A DNA stretch of 64,000 bases from the NCBI GenBank assembly GCA_016712665.1, contig JADJQP010000007.1:1-64000 (forward strand). The letters are read 5' to 3'. Below, piece by piece: positions 48,101 through 58,071 of this stretch. The DNA comes from Bacteroidota bacterium (GTDB lineage: Bacteria > Bacteroidota > Bacteroidia > Chitinophagales > Chitinophagaceae). The notes beneath the pieces are model-generated. The model was not told the DNA's origin. It saw only the letters and a list, made by a program, of their open reading frames with translations, and did not search any database. The translations under genes were made by a program, and so were the position numbers. Position 1 is the first letter of the stretch; each line of letters starts with the position of its first letter.

Positions 48101-50989
48101 AAAATCAAGGCGTGAATGATGCCGCAGATAGTGACGTGGATCCGGTTATGGGTATGACTTCAAATGTTACCCTTAGTAGCTGGTGAAAATAATTTAACGC
48201 TTGATGCCGGTTTATATGCGCAAGCTCCAAATTTAGCTTCATTAGGAAACTTTGTTTGGAATGATGCTGATAACGACGGTATTCAAGATGCTGCCGAAGC
48301 TGGTGTTGCTGGTGTAACCGTTACCTTGTACGCTGGAGATGGTGTAACCGTAATCGCAACCACCACCACCGATGAGTTTGGCTATTATATATTTAATAAT
48401 TTGACTCCTGGCGATTATGTAGTTGGATTTACTGACCTTCCTTTAGGATATGTATTCTCACCATCAAATGCAGGAAATGATGCAATGGATTCTGATCCGG
48501 ATGGAGTTTCTGGAAAAACAGGTGTCATTAATTTATCTGCAGGTGAAAAAGATATGACCATCGACGCAGGTATTCATAACCCTGCTCTACCTATTGGTGC
48601 CCTTGGCAATTTTGTTTGGTTTGATTATGATAAAGATGGCATCCAGGATGCAGGTGAAAATGGTGTTCCAGGTGTAACCGTAACATTATATGATGGATTG
48701 AATAACGTTTTAGCAATTACGGCTACGGACGCTTCAGGCCACTACTTATTTAACAACCTTGGTGCTGGCAACTATATTGTAGGATTTTCAAATATACCTG
48801 CTGGTTACAAAGTTACCACAACCAATCAAGGTGTAGATGATGCTGTAGATTCTGATCCGAACGTAGAAACCGTTTTAACGGATGTTATTGCCTTAGCCCT
48901 TGGAGAAGTAAACTTAACGGTTGATGCAGGTATTGTTGAAGCCGGCGGTAAGAGCGGTTCGGCATCTTTGGGTGATAGAGTTTGGAATGACGCAAATAAT
49001 AATGGCATTCAAGATCCAGGTGAGCTAGGTGTGGAAGGCGTAACCGTAACTCTTTATGAAGCAGATGGAATCACTGTTATCAGTACCTTAGTAACGGATG
49101 CCTTGGGTAATTATTTGTTTACCGGCTTGGATGCTGGTTCTTATAGAGTTGGATTTAGTAACCTGCCAGCAGGATTCACCTTTAGCGCTGCAAATCAAGG
49201 TGCGGACGATGAATTAGATGGCGATGCTGACGCTGGTACCGGTGGACTTACGCCAATTTATACGCTTGCAGAGGGTGAAGATGATTTAACTGTAGATGCT
49301 GGTATCCATCAGGCCCCAGGATTGGCAAGTTTAGGAAATTATGTTTGGAATGATCTTAACCTTGATGGTATCCAAGATGCCAATGAGCCAGGCGTACCGG
49401 GTGTAACTGTTACCTTGTTTGCCAGTGATGGTACTCAATTGGCGGTTACTACCACAAACGCAGCGGGCGGATACCAATTTACAGGTTTAGCTCCAGGTTC
49501 TTACTATGTTGAGTTTACAAATTTACCTGCTGGCTATGAATTTACCGATAAGGATGCCGCTGCCAATGGTCAAGATGCTGAAGATAGTGATGCCGATCCA
49601 ATTACGGGTGCTACCGAATGGGTTACCTTAGTGGCCGGTCAAAACTATCCTGATTTAGATGCCGGTATATTTACTGAAAAAGCTGGTTTAGGAAATTTTG
49701 TTTGGAACGATTATGACAATGATGGTATACAAGATCCAGGTGAACCAGGTATTCCGGGTATTGCCGTTACCTTATGTGCTGCCGATGGTGTAACACCTGT
49801 TGCTACTGCCATCACCGATGCAAATGGTCAATACAGTTTCGTGAATTTAGAACCAGGTACATACTATGTAGGATTTAGCAATATTCCAGCAGGTTCTAAT
49901 TTTAGTGGACAAAATTTGGGAGGTGATGATGCTCTTGACAGTGATGTGAATCCTGCAACCGGTAAAACGGGAGCCATTACATTAGAAGCTGGTGAATACA
50001 ACCCAACGGTTGATGCTGGCGTACATGTACCTCAAGGAGCTGGTTTGGGTAACTATGTTTGGATTGACGCAAATAGCGACGGTATTCAAAATGCAAATGA
50101 AATCGGTGTACCGGGTGTAACGGTTACCTTGTTTAACGCTGCAGGAAATGCCATTCAAAATACAATCACCGACCAAAATGGGTTCTATACATTCCCTAAT
50201 TTGGCTCCAGGAACATACAGCGTAGGATTTAGTACCTTACCTCCAAACTTGGCGTTTACCCTTTCTGATATAGGTGCAAATGATTCAAATGACAACGACG
50301 TGGTGAATATTACGTCATTACCAAACGGCTTGCCTTCATTTGGTCAAACGGCGCAGGTAACCATTGTTGCCGGAGAGTATAACCCAACAATTGACGCAGG
50401 TCTTAAAGTACAATTCCCATTAGGAATCACTTCTATTCAGGCTTCAGCTACTTTATCAGGAAGTACTGCTACGGTAAATTGGACAACTGCTGACGAGAAA
50501 GATGTGAAGAACTTTGAAATTGAAAGAAGTATTGATAACAGATCGTTCTCGAAAATTCAATCGAAATCTGCTAAAGGAAACACCATTGGAAATACAAATT
50601 ACAGTATCAATGATGATATCCAAGAACTAATGAAGGAAATCAATGTGTATTACAGAGTGAAAGTATATGACGTAGATGGTCAGTTCATTTACTCCAATAC
50701 CGTTGTGGTGAATCCTACACAGACTTCCGTTGAAGATGTAGTTCTATTCCCAACTCCATTTACTAGTGAAATTACCGTAGGATATAATGCAACGGTTGAT
50801 TCTGAATTGGAAATTGAAATTACAGATATGGTAGGAAGCGTTGTCAAAAAACAAACGCATTCTGTTACAGTTGGACAAAACCAATTGTTGATTAATGAGC
50901 TTGGCGCTCTTTCTACTGGTAACTATTTTGTGAAAGTTGTTGACTTAAATATCAACAAGACATTCGTGAAAAAAGTAACAAAGAAGTAA
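45121..50989 (+). CDS. Giant T9SS-secreted adhesin 2 with SdrD B-like repeats, one frameshift
   Basis: This is a paralogue of adhesin 1, about 1956 residues when joined. ATG 45121 gives the signal MRKIFTFLVVVILLFSGTQI-FAQ; ATG 45085 is upstream in frame. The first 800 residues are SprB-like units with repeated 'ACG' turns (VDACGTESC, TDACGTTKS, TDACGRKD, VVDACGNTS) and GTYT/GIYT strands. Eight SdrD B-like units follow (LGNYVWLDADKDGVQDANE and relatives). The frame breaks at 48169-48173, where 'TSNVTL' should run on to 'VAGENNLTLDAGLY'; removing one C of the CCC run repairs it. The C-terminal type A sorting domain has 'FPTPFTSEITVGYNATVDSE' and GNYFVKVVDLN. A terminator follows at 51008. Confidence 0.83.
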
Positions 50990-51007
50990 TTCTAGATTAG
51001 TTATTGC

Positions 51008-51042
51008 AAAAGAGCCATTCCGAAAGGATGGCTCTTTTGTTT
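51008..51042 (+). terminator. Rho-independent terminator after adhesin 2
   Basis: AAAAGAGCCA (51008-51017) pairs with TGGCTCTTTT (51029-51038), extended by TCC/GGA around a GAAA loop. The run TTTTGTTTT acts as tail. Stem symmetry allows function in both directions. Confidence 0.8.
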
Positions 51043-51075
51043 TGCGTACTAATTTTGATTTACAACAAATAATAA

Positions 51076-51106
51076 TTTGCCATTCAGAAAATTTAAACTA
51101 AATTTG
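51076..51106 (+). promoter_or_regulatory. Promoter of the rimP-nusA-infB operon
   Basis: TTTG at 51076-51079, 19-bp spacer, TAAATTTG at 51099-51106: an exact match to the Bacteroidota housekeeping consensus. Transcription should begin at about 51112-51114, just upstream of the leader hairpin. Confidence 0.7.
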
Positions 51107-51122
51107 CAGTAGAAATGAGCGA

Positions 51123-51154
51123 AAGGGAACTATTTAGTTCCCTTCTTCTTTTTT
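51123..51154 (+). terminator. Leader terminator/attenuator before rimP-nusA-infB
   Basis: AAGGGAACTA (51123-51132) pairs with TAGTTCCCTT (51135-51144), in practice nine pairs around a 4-nt loop, followed by CTTCTTTTTT (51145-51154). It lies between the promoter and the rimP ATG (51178), so every transcript of the operon from this promoter passes through it. It is too far from adhesin 2, which has its own terminator at 51008, to be needed there. Confidence 0.65.
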
Positions 51155-51177
51155 AGAAATCAATTCAAGAAGGATAG

Positions 51178-51651
51178 ATGACACCACAACAACAAATAGC
51201 AGATTTTATAGATCAGATTCTGGAAGGGAGCGATTGCTTTTTAGTGGAGTATAAAGTGAAGCCTACAAATAATTACAAGATTTTCATTGATAGCGATTCT
51301 GGTTTTACATTAGAGAAAGCCATTTCAATCAATAGAAGAATTAGAAAACAGGTGGAAGAAGCAGCACTTTATCCCGAAGGCGATTATTCCTTGGAAGTTT
51401 CCAGCCCAGGCGTAGATACTCCCTTGAAAATGAGGCGGCAGTTTGTGAAAAATATTGGACGAAAGTTAGAAATAGAATTACTGAATGAAGAGGCGAAAGG
51501 AATTGTTGGAAGGTTAGTTGAGGTGGGCGAATCACACTTGGTTGTTGAAGAGGTTGCTGGTAAACCAAGTAAAAAAGCGGTTGAGGCATCATCCAAAATT
51601 AGCATTCCATTGGCGGAAATTAAAAGTGCCTTGGTTTTGATAGAATTTTAA
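51178..51651 (+). CDS. rimP: Ribosome maturation factor RimP
   Basis: RimP assists 30S subunit assembly; 157 residues, which is normal. The N-terminal alpha/beta domain has 'CFLVEYKVKPTNNYKIFIDSD' and 'TLEKAISINRRIRKQVEEAA', then YSLEVSSPGVDTPLKMRRQF, which holds the family signature (EVSSPG). The C-terminal SH3-like barrel has NIGRKLEIEL and 'ISIPLAEIKSALVLIEF'. It is the first gene of the rimP-nusA-infB operon, with 39 bp to nusA. Intact. Confidence 0.92.
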   Translation: MTPQQQIADFIDQILEGSDCFLVEYKVKPTNNYKIFIDSDSGFTLEKAISINRRIRKQVEEAALYPEGDYSLEVSSPGVDTPLKMRRQFVKNIGRKLEIELLNEEAKGIVGRLVEVGESHLVVEEVAGKPSKKAVEASSKISIPLAEIKSALVLIEF

Positions 51652-51690
51652 AATTAATAAAACAAAAAATAAAACTTAAATTAAAAAAAC

Positions 51691-52950
51691 ATGGCTAGTA
51701 TCAATTTAATAGACTCATTTGCCGAGTTTAAAGATGCTGAAGACATTGATCGTCCCACGCTCATAAAGGTTATTGAAGATGTGTTTAAGACGCTCATCCG
51801 TAAAAAATATTATTCAGATGAAAACTTTGATGTCATTGTAAATGATCAAACAGGGGATCTTGAAATTTTTCAACGTCGAGAAGTAGTTGATGATGCAGAT
51901 ATTATGAATGATGATACGCAGATCGAATTGACAGAAGCAAAGAAATTGGATGACAGTTACGATGTTGGCGATGAAGTATATGAAGAAGTAAAAATGGAAT
52001 CCTTTGGACGTAGAGCCATTTTAGCCGCTAAGCAAACACTTGCCTCTCGAATCAGTGAGCTTAAAAAGAATATTCTATTAGACAAATATAAAGAACGTGA
52101 AAATGAAATCATCACAGGTGAGGTTTATCAAGTTTGGAAAAAAGAAATCATGTTACTTGATGATGAAGGGAATGAACTCATCTTACCAAAGTCCGAACAA
52201 ATTCCATCTGACTATTTCAAGAAGGGCGAAACCGTAAGAGCTGTTGTTAAAAAAGTAGAACTGAGAGGTAGTGGCGTGGTGATTATTCTATCTAGAACCC
52301 ATCCAACCTTTTTGGCAAAGTTGCTCGAAATTGAAGTACCCGAAATTATGGATGGTCTCATCAGTATCAAGAAAATTGTTCGTGAACCGGGAGAAAGAGC
52401 AAAAGTTGCTGTTGAAAGCTATGACGACCGTATAGATCCTGTTGGCGCCTGTGTAGGTATGAAAGGAAGCCGCATACATGGTATCGTTCGTGAATTAAAA
52501 AATGAAAATATTGATATCATAAATTTCACGCAGAATATTCAATTGCTTTTGCAACGCTCATTAACCCCTGCAAAAATAACTACCATGAATATTGACGATG
52601 AAAATAAATATGCCGAAATATTTATGAAGGCCGATCAAGTCTCTCTTGCTATCGGAAAACGAGGCGTGAATATCAAATTAGCACAGGAATTAACCGGGTA
52701 TAATATTGATGTCTTTCGTGATGATTTGGAAGAAGGTGGTGAATTCGATATTGATCTAGATGAATTTACAGACGAAATTGACGCATGGGTAATTGACGAA
52801 TTGAAAAAAGTAGGATGTGATACGGCACGTAGTGTCCTCAATTTAACGGATGAAGAATTAATTAGACGAGCAGACCTGGAGGTGGAGACCATTAAAGAGG
52901 TAAAAGAGATTCTTCAAAGAGAATTTGATGTGGAAGAAAATGAAAAGTAA
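51691..52950 (+). CDS. nusA: Transcription termination/antitermination factor NusA
   Basis: This RNA polymerase-binding factor has 419 residues. The N-terminal domain includes 'DVFKTLIRKKYYSDENFDVI' and 'RRAILAAKQTLASRISELKK'. An S1 domain (ENEIITGEVYQVWKKEIMLL onward) follows, then two KH domains ('IVREPGERAKVAVESYDDRI', DPVGACVGMKGSRIHGIVREL, and 'AIGKRGVNIKLAQELTGYNI'). An acidic helix-hairpin-helix C-terminus follows (DELKKVGCDTARSVLNLTDE). The upstream leader hairpin could make the operon responsive to NusA itself. Intact. Confidence 0.95.
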   Translation: MASINLIDSFAEFKDAEDIDRPTLIKVIEDVFKTLIRKKYYSDENFDVIVNDQTGDLEIFQRREVVDDADIMNDDTQIELTEAKKLDDSYDVGDEVYEEVKMESFGRRAILAAKQTLASRISELKKNILLDKYKERENEIITGEVYQVWKKEIMLLDDEGNELILPKSEQIPSDYFKKGETVRAVVKKVELRGSGVVIILSRTHPTFLAKLLEIEVPEIMDGLISIKKIVREPGERAKVAVESYDDRIDPVGACVGMKGSRIHGIVRELKNENIDIINFTQNIQLLLQRSLTPAKITTMNIDDENKYAEIFMKADQVSLAIGKRGVNIKLAQELTGYNIDVFRDDLEEGGEFDIDLDEFTDEIDAWVIDELKKVGCDTARSVLNLTDEELIRRADLEVETIKEVKEILQREFDVEENEK

Positions 52951-53084
52951 AACAAAAAAAACCACCTATCTTTACTCAATGGTTAGGAACCGAAATCTAT
53001 CAGTAAAGAATTAGGAAAATGTAGATTCAATAAATAAAAAAGGCCTGATTTTTTAATAAGAAAAGGCTAAAGCTAAAATAGAAA

Positions 53085-55951
53085 ATGTCAGAAAGTACCA
53101 ATACAATACGTCTCATGAAAGCCGCCAAGGAATTTAACGTTGGTAAGGATAACCTCGTTAAATTTTTAGTCAATGCAGGCTTCACAGTGGATAATAAGCC
53201 CGATCCTGTGCTTTCCAATGACATGTATAATGCATTAATTTCGGAATTTGATTCGGAACGAGCTGCCAAGAAAAAGAGTGAAAATGTGGTGCTCTCCAAA
53301 ATGCACTCAGACGAACACAAACCAAAAGTTGAGAAAAAAGAAGAAATCATTTCTTTGAAAAAGAAGAAATGGTAAAGGTGAAAGAAGTCGGAAAAATTGA
53401 TTTAGAGCCAACACCAAAAGTAGTTGCCAAAAAATCAAAAGAAACAGAAGAAAAACTTGCCAAAAACGATCAGACAGAAGCAAAACCTGAGGAAGAAGAA
53501 GTTGAAAAACCGGCAAAGAAAACGAAGAAGGAAATTGTAACGGAAAAAGTAAAAATTGAAGCACCTGAACTAGAAGGAACGAAGGTAGTTGGCAAAATTG
53601 ACATCGATAAACCTTCAAAAGGAAAGAAGAAGGTTGCCACCGAAACGCCCCATGTTCCTGACCCGGGGCCAATAGTTGTTGAGAACAATGAGGAAGTGAT
53701 AGAAGCTCCAGCGCAGGAAGCTGAAACCGTTCAAAAGGAAGAGGAAGTGGTATTACATACCATCAAGCGCGAAACGCTTTCCGGACCTAAAATTATTGGT
53801 CGAATCGAATTGCCAAAGGAACAGGTTAAGGACAATAAACCAAAAGAACAAAAGAAAAAACGCAAGCGAATTCCTTTAGATAATAAAGGACAAGCCGGAA
53901 CATCAAGCGCAGGTGGAAGTGGTACAGAGGGACAAGGCACTACCTCGAGACCTTTTTCACCACGACCGGCCGATCAGAGAGGAAACTTTAGACGAGACAA
54001 TACAAGAACCGGCACCGGAGCATATAAGCGTCCTGATGATAAACCCATCGACCAGAACGAAATTCAAGATAAGATTAAAGAAACGCTGGCCAAACTCGGA
54101 AATACAACCCGCGGTAAAAGCTTAAAAGCAAAATATCGAAGAAATAAACGAGAAGAAATGGCTGAAAAAAGAGCCATTAAGGAAGGAGAAGAACAGGATA
54201 GTAAACTACAACTAACAGAATTTATCTCTGTTAGTGAGTTGGCTAGTTTGATGGACGTCAATTTTACCGATGTTATTAGCAAATGTATGAGTTTAGGCAT
54301 AATGGTTTCAATAAACCAACGCCTCGATGCAGAAGTTATTGAATTGGTTGCAAGTGAGTTTGGTTACGAAGTGGAGTTTATCAATTTGGAACAAGAGGCC
54401 GAACAAGAGGCTGAAATTATTGATGATGTTGAAGATCTGGAACCTCGCGCGCCAATTGTTACCATAATGGGTCATGTGGATCATGGTAAAACATCCTTGC
54501 TTGACTATATTCGAAGTGCAAATGTAGTAGCAGGTGAAGCCGGCGGTATTACACAACATATTGGCGCTTATGAGGTGACTCTCGAAAATGGGAAAGAAAT
54601 CACCTTCCTTGATACCCCGGGTCACGAAGCATTTACCGCCATGCGTGCAAGAGGTGCCAAGGTTACAGATATTGCCGTAATTCTAGTTTCTGCAGATGAT
54701 GCGGTAATGCCTCAAACAAAGGAAGCCATCAGCCATTCGCAAGCAGCCGGTGTTCCTATGATTTTTGCTATTAATAAAATTGATAAAGACGGCGCCAATC
54801 CCGACAGAATACGTGAGCAGTTATCTGCCATGAATATCTTGGTGGAAGAGTGGGGTGGTAAATACCAATCACAGGAAATTTCCGCTAAATCCGGTCTGAA
54901 TATCGATTTGTTATTAGAAAAGATTTTGTTGGAAGCCGAAATATTGGACCTAAAAGCAAATAAAAATAGATTTGCTAATGGAACAGTAGTGGAAGCATCC
55001 CTAGATAAAGGTAGAGGTTTCGTCTCCACTATCTTAGTACAAAGCGGCACCCTGAATGTAGGAGATATGATAGTGGCAGGATCTATATATGGTCGTGTAA
55101 AGGCCATGACAGACGAAAGAGGAAAGAAAAAATCAAAAGCAGGTCCTTCCACTCCGGTACAAATTTTGGGACTGAACGGTGCCCCACAAAGTGGAGAGAA
55201 GTTTAAAGTGTATGAAGATGAAGTGGAAGCCAAAGATGTGGCCAACCACCGTGCCCAAATTTTGCGCGAACAAGGAATGCGAACCAAGAAGCATATTACA
55301 CTTGATGAAATTGGAAGACGTTTGGCACTTGGTAATTTCAAACAACTGAATGTTATTATTAAAGGAGACGTAGATGGCTCGGTAGAAGCATTAAGTGATT
55401 CACTGCAAAGATTGTCAACCGATGAAATTGCAGTATCTGTTGTACATAAAGCCGTTGGACAAATTACCGAATCGGATGTATTGCTAGCCACTGCATCAGA
55501 TGCTATTATACTCGGCTTCCAGGTTCGACCTTCATCACAAGCTGCCAAACTTGCTGAGAACGAGAATATTGAAATACGTTATTATTCTATAATTTATGAC
55601 GCCATTGATGAAATCAAAAGCGCCATGGAAGGTCTACTTGAACCAAAAATTGAGAAGAAGGCTGTTTGTAACATTGAGGTACGTGAGGTCTTCAAAATTA
55701 CAGGTGTGGGCGCCATCGCAGGTTGCTATGTTTTAGAAGGAAAAATTAAACGAGATACTAAAGTCAATATTGTAAGAGACGGTATTGTAATTTTTACGGG
55801 TGAACTAGCTTCTCTGAAAAGATATAAAGATGATGTAAAAGAAGTGCTTTCAGGTACTGAATGCGGTATCGGCATTAAAAATTACAACGATCTGAAGGAA
55901 GGCGATATTATTGAAGGTTATGAAGAAATTGAAGTAAAACGTACACTGTAG
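53085..55951 (+). CDS. infB: Translation initiation factor IF-2, frameshift near residue 95
   Basis: This GTPase brings initiator tRNA to the 30S subunit; about 955 residues when joined. The first 96 codons hold the IF2_N motif ('IRLMKAAKEFNVGKDNLVKF'). The frame then ends in ATGGTAA, where the ATG at 53369 opens the remaining 860 codons in the next frame. One extra A in the A-rich run at 53360-53368 would fuse them as SLKKKKMVKVKEVGKI. The long Lys/Glu linker is followed by the G domain (IMGHVDHGKTSLLDYIR; DTPGHEAFTAMRARGAKV; INKID), and by domains II-IV ending 'GYEEIEVKRTL'. IF-2 is essential, so this is a read error or an internal start. Confidence 0.93.
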
Positions 55952-56006
55952 TTTTAACCACCATTTCTTTTTTGCAACTCAATGTGTAAAAAAATTGAGG
56001 TGTTAT

Positions 56007-56663
56007 CTACTCCTCGTTTTTACGGGCAATTAGCATATAATGATCAAAGAAAAATTCATGTTTTAGCAGCTCTGTTCCCAAAAGCGAGCATCCCCTTTTC
56101 GTGAGCATTTTTTGGTATTCATCCAGGTCGTATTGATGCGGATGTAAAATGTCGCCAGGTAGTAGTCTAAATATTTTTTTGAATACCGAATGATTATGGG
56201 CATCTATAGTGACTATTATATGTGTGTCCTTTTTTGCAAAAGAAACCAAGTTTTCAAAACTTTTCTCAATATCCAACACATGATTAATGGCATTCATGCA
56301 AAAAATGATTTCAAATTTGTTTTGGGTCTCAAAATCTTCAAGACCTGCATTGACAAACTGAACACTTGGGTACATTTGCTTAGCAAAATGTGGTAGATCT
56401 ACTTCGTAATGATTGATAAGCGGGTCAAAGGCTACTGTTTCGTTTTGTGGAAAAACCATAAACATGCCGGCAGGGCCACAACCGGCATCCAATATTTTGT
56501 CTGAAGGTGCAATGGAAAAATATTGTGCACAAATTTTTAGAAGGTCATTCCAATAGGCTTTTTTCCATGTTAAATAAGCGGGGACGTCCTTACCCTTTAA
56601 ATAGTTTTGCCACCATTTTCTTTCTGCGAATTGAGCAGCAGCCCATCTCCATTTTTTATTCAT
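56007..56663 (-). CDS. Class I SAM-dependent methyltransferase
   Basis: This 218-residue cytosolic protein has a charged N-terminal helix (MNKKWRWAAAQFAERKWWQN), motif I 'ILDAGCGPAGMFMVFP', the acidic end of strand 2 'VAFDPLINHYE', and motif IV 'IIFCMNAINHVLDIEKSFEN' typical of UbiE/Methyltransf_11 enzymes. The C-terminus contains LLPGDILHPHQYDLDEYQKM. The substrate is unknown; W-rich N-terminal extensions are seen in relatives near surface-polysaccharide loci. It is convergent with infB. Confidence 0.83.
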   Translation of the reverse strand: MNKKWRWAAAQFAERKWWQNYLKGKDVPAYLTWKKAYWNDLLKICAQYFSIAPSDKILDAGCGPAGMFMVFPQNETVAFDPLINHYEVDLPHFAKQMYPSVQFVNAGLEDFETQNKFEIIFCMNAINHVLDIEKSFENLVSFAKKDTHIIVTIDAHNHSVFKKIFRLLPGDILHPHQYDLDEYQKMLTKRGCSLLGTELLKHEFFFDHYMLIARKNEE

Positions 56664-56785
56664 TTCGTGTCAATTATTCTAAGTAGTAAGGGGTGCCTTG
56701 TACTCAATTTGGTAAATATAAATCAATTAGCTGTACAGAAATACCATCGTAAGCATAACTTTGTGCAAACCTAATTATTTTTTCT

Positions 56786-57799
56786 ATGAAATTTTCTGTC
56801 GGCGATCCTGTGTACGTAATTAGTGCCAAAGAAGAAGGGGTTATTTTAGAGATTATTGACAAGGAAACTGCAAAAATTAGAGTGGGCACTGCCGTATTTC
56901 ATGCTTTTTTTGAAGATTTGGAACATCCCTACTTGAGATGGTTTCTCAAGGAGCAACAACAGCAAAAAGGCAAGAAGGTTTTTATTGAGAATATTCAAAC
57001 GGACAAATTGTATCAGCGACAAAGTACTTTGTCCCCGGGTGTCTATTTGATATGCTTTCCGCAGTATCAATTGGAAGGTATGGAGGAACGAGTTGAAAAG
57101 ATAAAATTGTTATTATACAATGAAACAAATCATACCTATACATTTTCCTACAAGGCAAAGAACAAGGCCGGAATACTTTTTGAATTGGAAAATACTCTAT
57201 TTGCCCATTCTGAATTTTACATCCATGATTTGTCCTTCGAAATTTTTGCCAATAGCCCGGTTTTTGCATATAAATTTACGAATGATGCAGACCCACGGCT
57301 TGTGTACGAATCGGAATTGGTGCTCAAACCCAAAAAAATATACGCGCACCTAGAGGCAATCAAATATGAGAATCGTCCCTTTTTTTCAATCTTACTTTTT
57401 GAAAAAATAGAGGCAAAACCGGCAGAAATAGTGCGGATCGATACCTTACATCTTACGAAACCTTCTCATGAAAAAGCGCACCATTTTGACTTTCGAGCGC
57501 TCGCTCAAAAATCGCGCTATGAAATTGATCTACATATCGAAAAATTGGTTGAAAATAGTAGCCATCTTTCTTCCTCCGACAAATTGCAGATTCAGTTACG
57601 AGAGTTTGAACAGTCACTAGACTTAGCAATGATTACCCATCAGCGTTCCGTGATATTTATTCATGGTGTTGGTAAAGGCGTTTTGAAAGCTGAAATACAT
57701 AAAATTTTATCCTCAAAAATACAACGAAATAAAATTCACGCATTCACCAACAACTATGATACCCGATATGGATATGGTGCGACTGAGGTTTTCTTGTAA
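56786..57799 (+). CDS. DUF2027 plus Smr domain protein
   Basis: This is a 337-residue protein of the Bacteroidota MutS2-like Smr family. The N-terminal KOW-like part is 'FSVGDPVYVISAKEEGVILE'. The middle beta-rich region of about 200 residues corresponds to DUF2027. The C-terminal Smr endonuclease-like domain has the EIDLHIEKL motif, followed by a helical insert, then FIHGVGKGVLKAEIHKIL (the H-G-x-G-x-G-x-L motif) and 'RYGYGATEVFL' at the very end. Smr domains nick DNA or RNA; the target here is unknown. Intact. Confidence 0.87.
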   Translation: MKFSVGDPVYVISAKEEGVILEIIDKETAKIRVGTAVFHAFFEDLEHPYLRWFLKEQQQQKGKKVFIENIQTDKLYQRQSTLSPGVYLICFPQYQLEGMEERVEKIKLLLYNETNHTYTFSYKAKNKAGILFELENTLFAHSEFYIHDLSFEIFANSPVFAYKFTNDADPRLVYESELVLKPKKIYAHLEAIKYENRPFFSILLFEKIEAKPAEIVRIDTLHLTKPSHEKAHHFDFRALAQKSRYEIDLHIEKLVENSSHLSSSDKLQIQLREFEQSLDLAMITHQRSVIFIHGVGKGVLKAEIHKILSSKIQRNKIHAFTNNYDTRYGYGATEVFL

Positions 57800-58071
57800 A
57801 GCCCTCCATTGATTTGACAACACGGGCAGCCTATTTTGGGTCATTATATTCAATTTTTCTTTAATGTATTAGAGATTTCTAATCCCAATTTGTCCCCATT
57901 TGTGCTGATTTTAGAGAATTTTTGTGATTCTGCCGGAATAAGCAAACCAAATGCTTCCATTACTACGTCTATCTTGGTAATGTAGGTAATGGATTGTTCG
58001 TAAAATTAAATTCGAATTATCTGCACGAATCAAAAAAAAGTATTATTTTTAAACCTTATTTTCGAATATAT

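Noticed and set aside
54712..55548. Long antisense open frame (278 codons) opposite infB
   Set aside because: It lies fully inside a conserved infB G-domain region and is Ser/Thr/Pro-rich as expected for a reverse-strand shadow of a biased gene.
57800..58071. Possible regulatory RNA before the type B protein
   Set aside because: No paired arms or repeats found; only a weak TATCTTGG box is visible, which may be its promoter.
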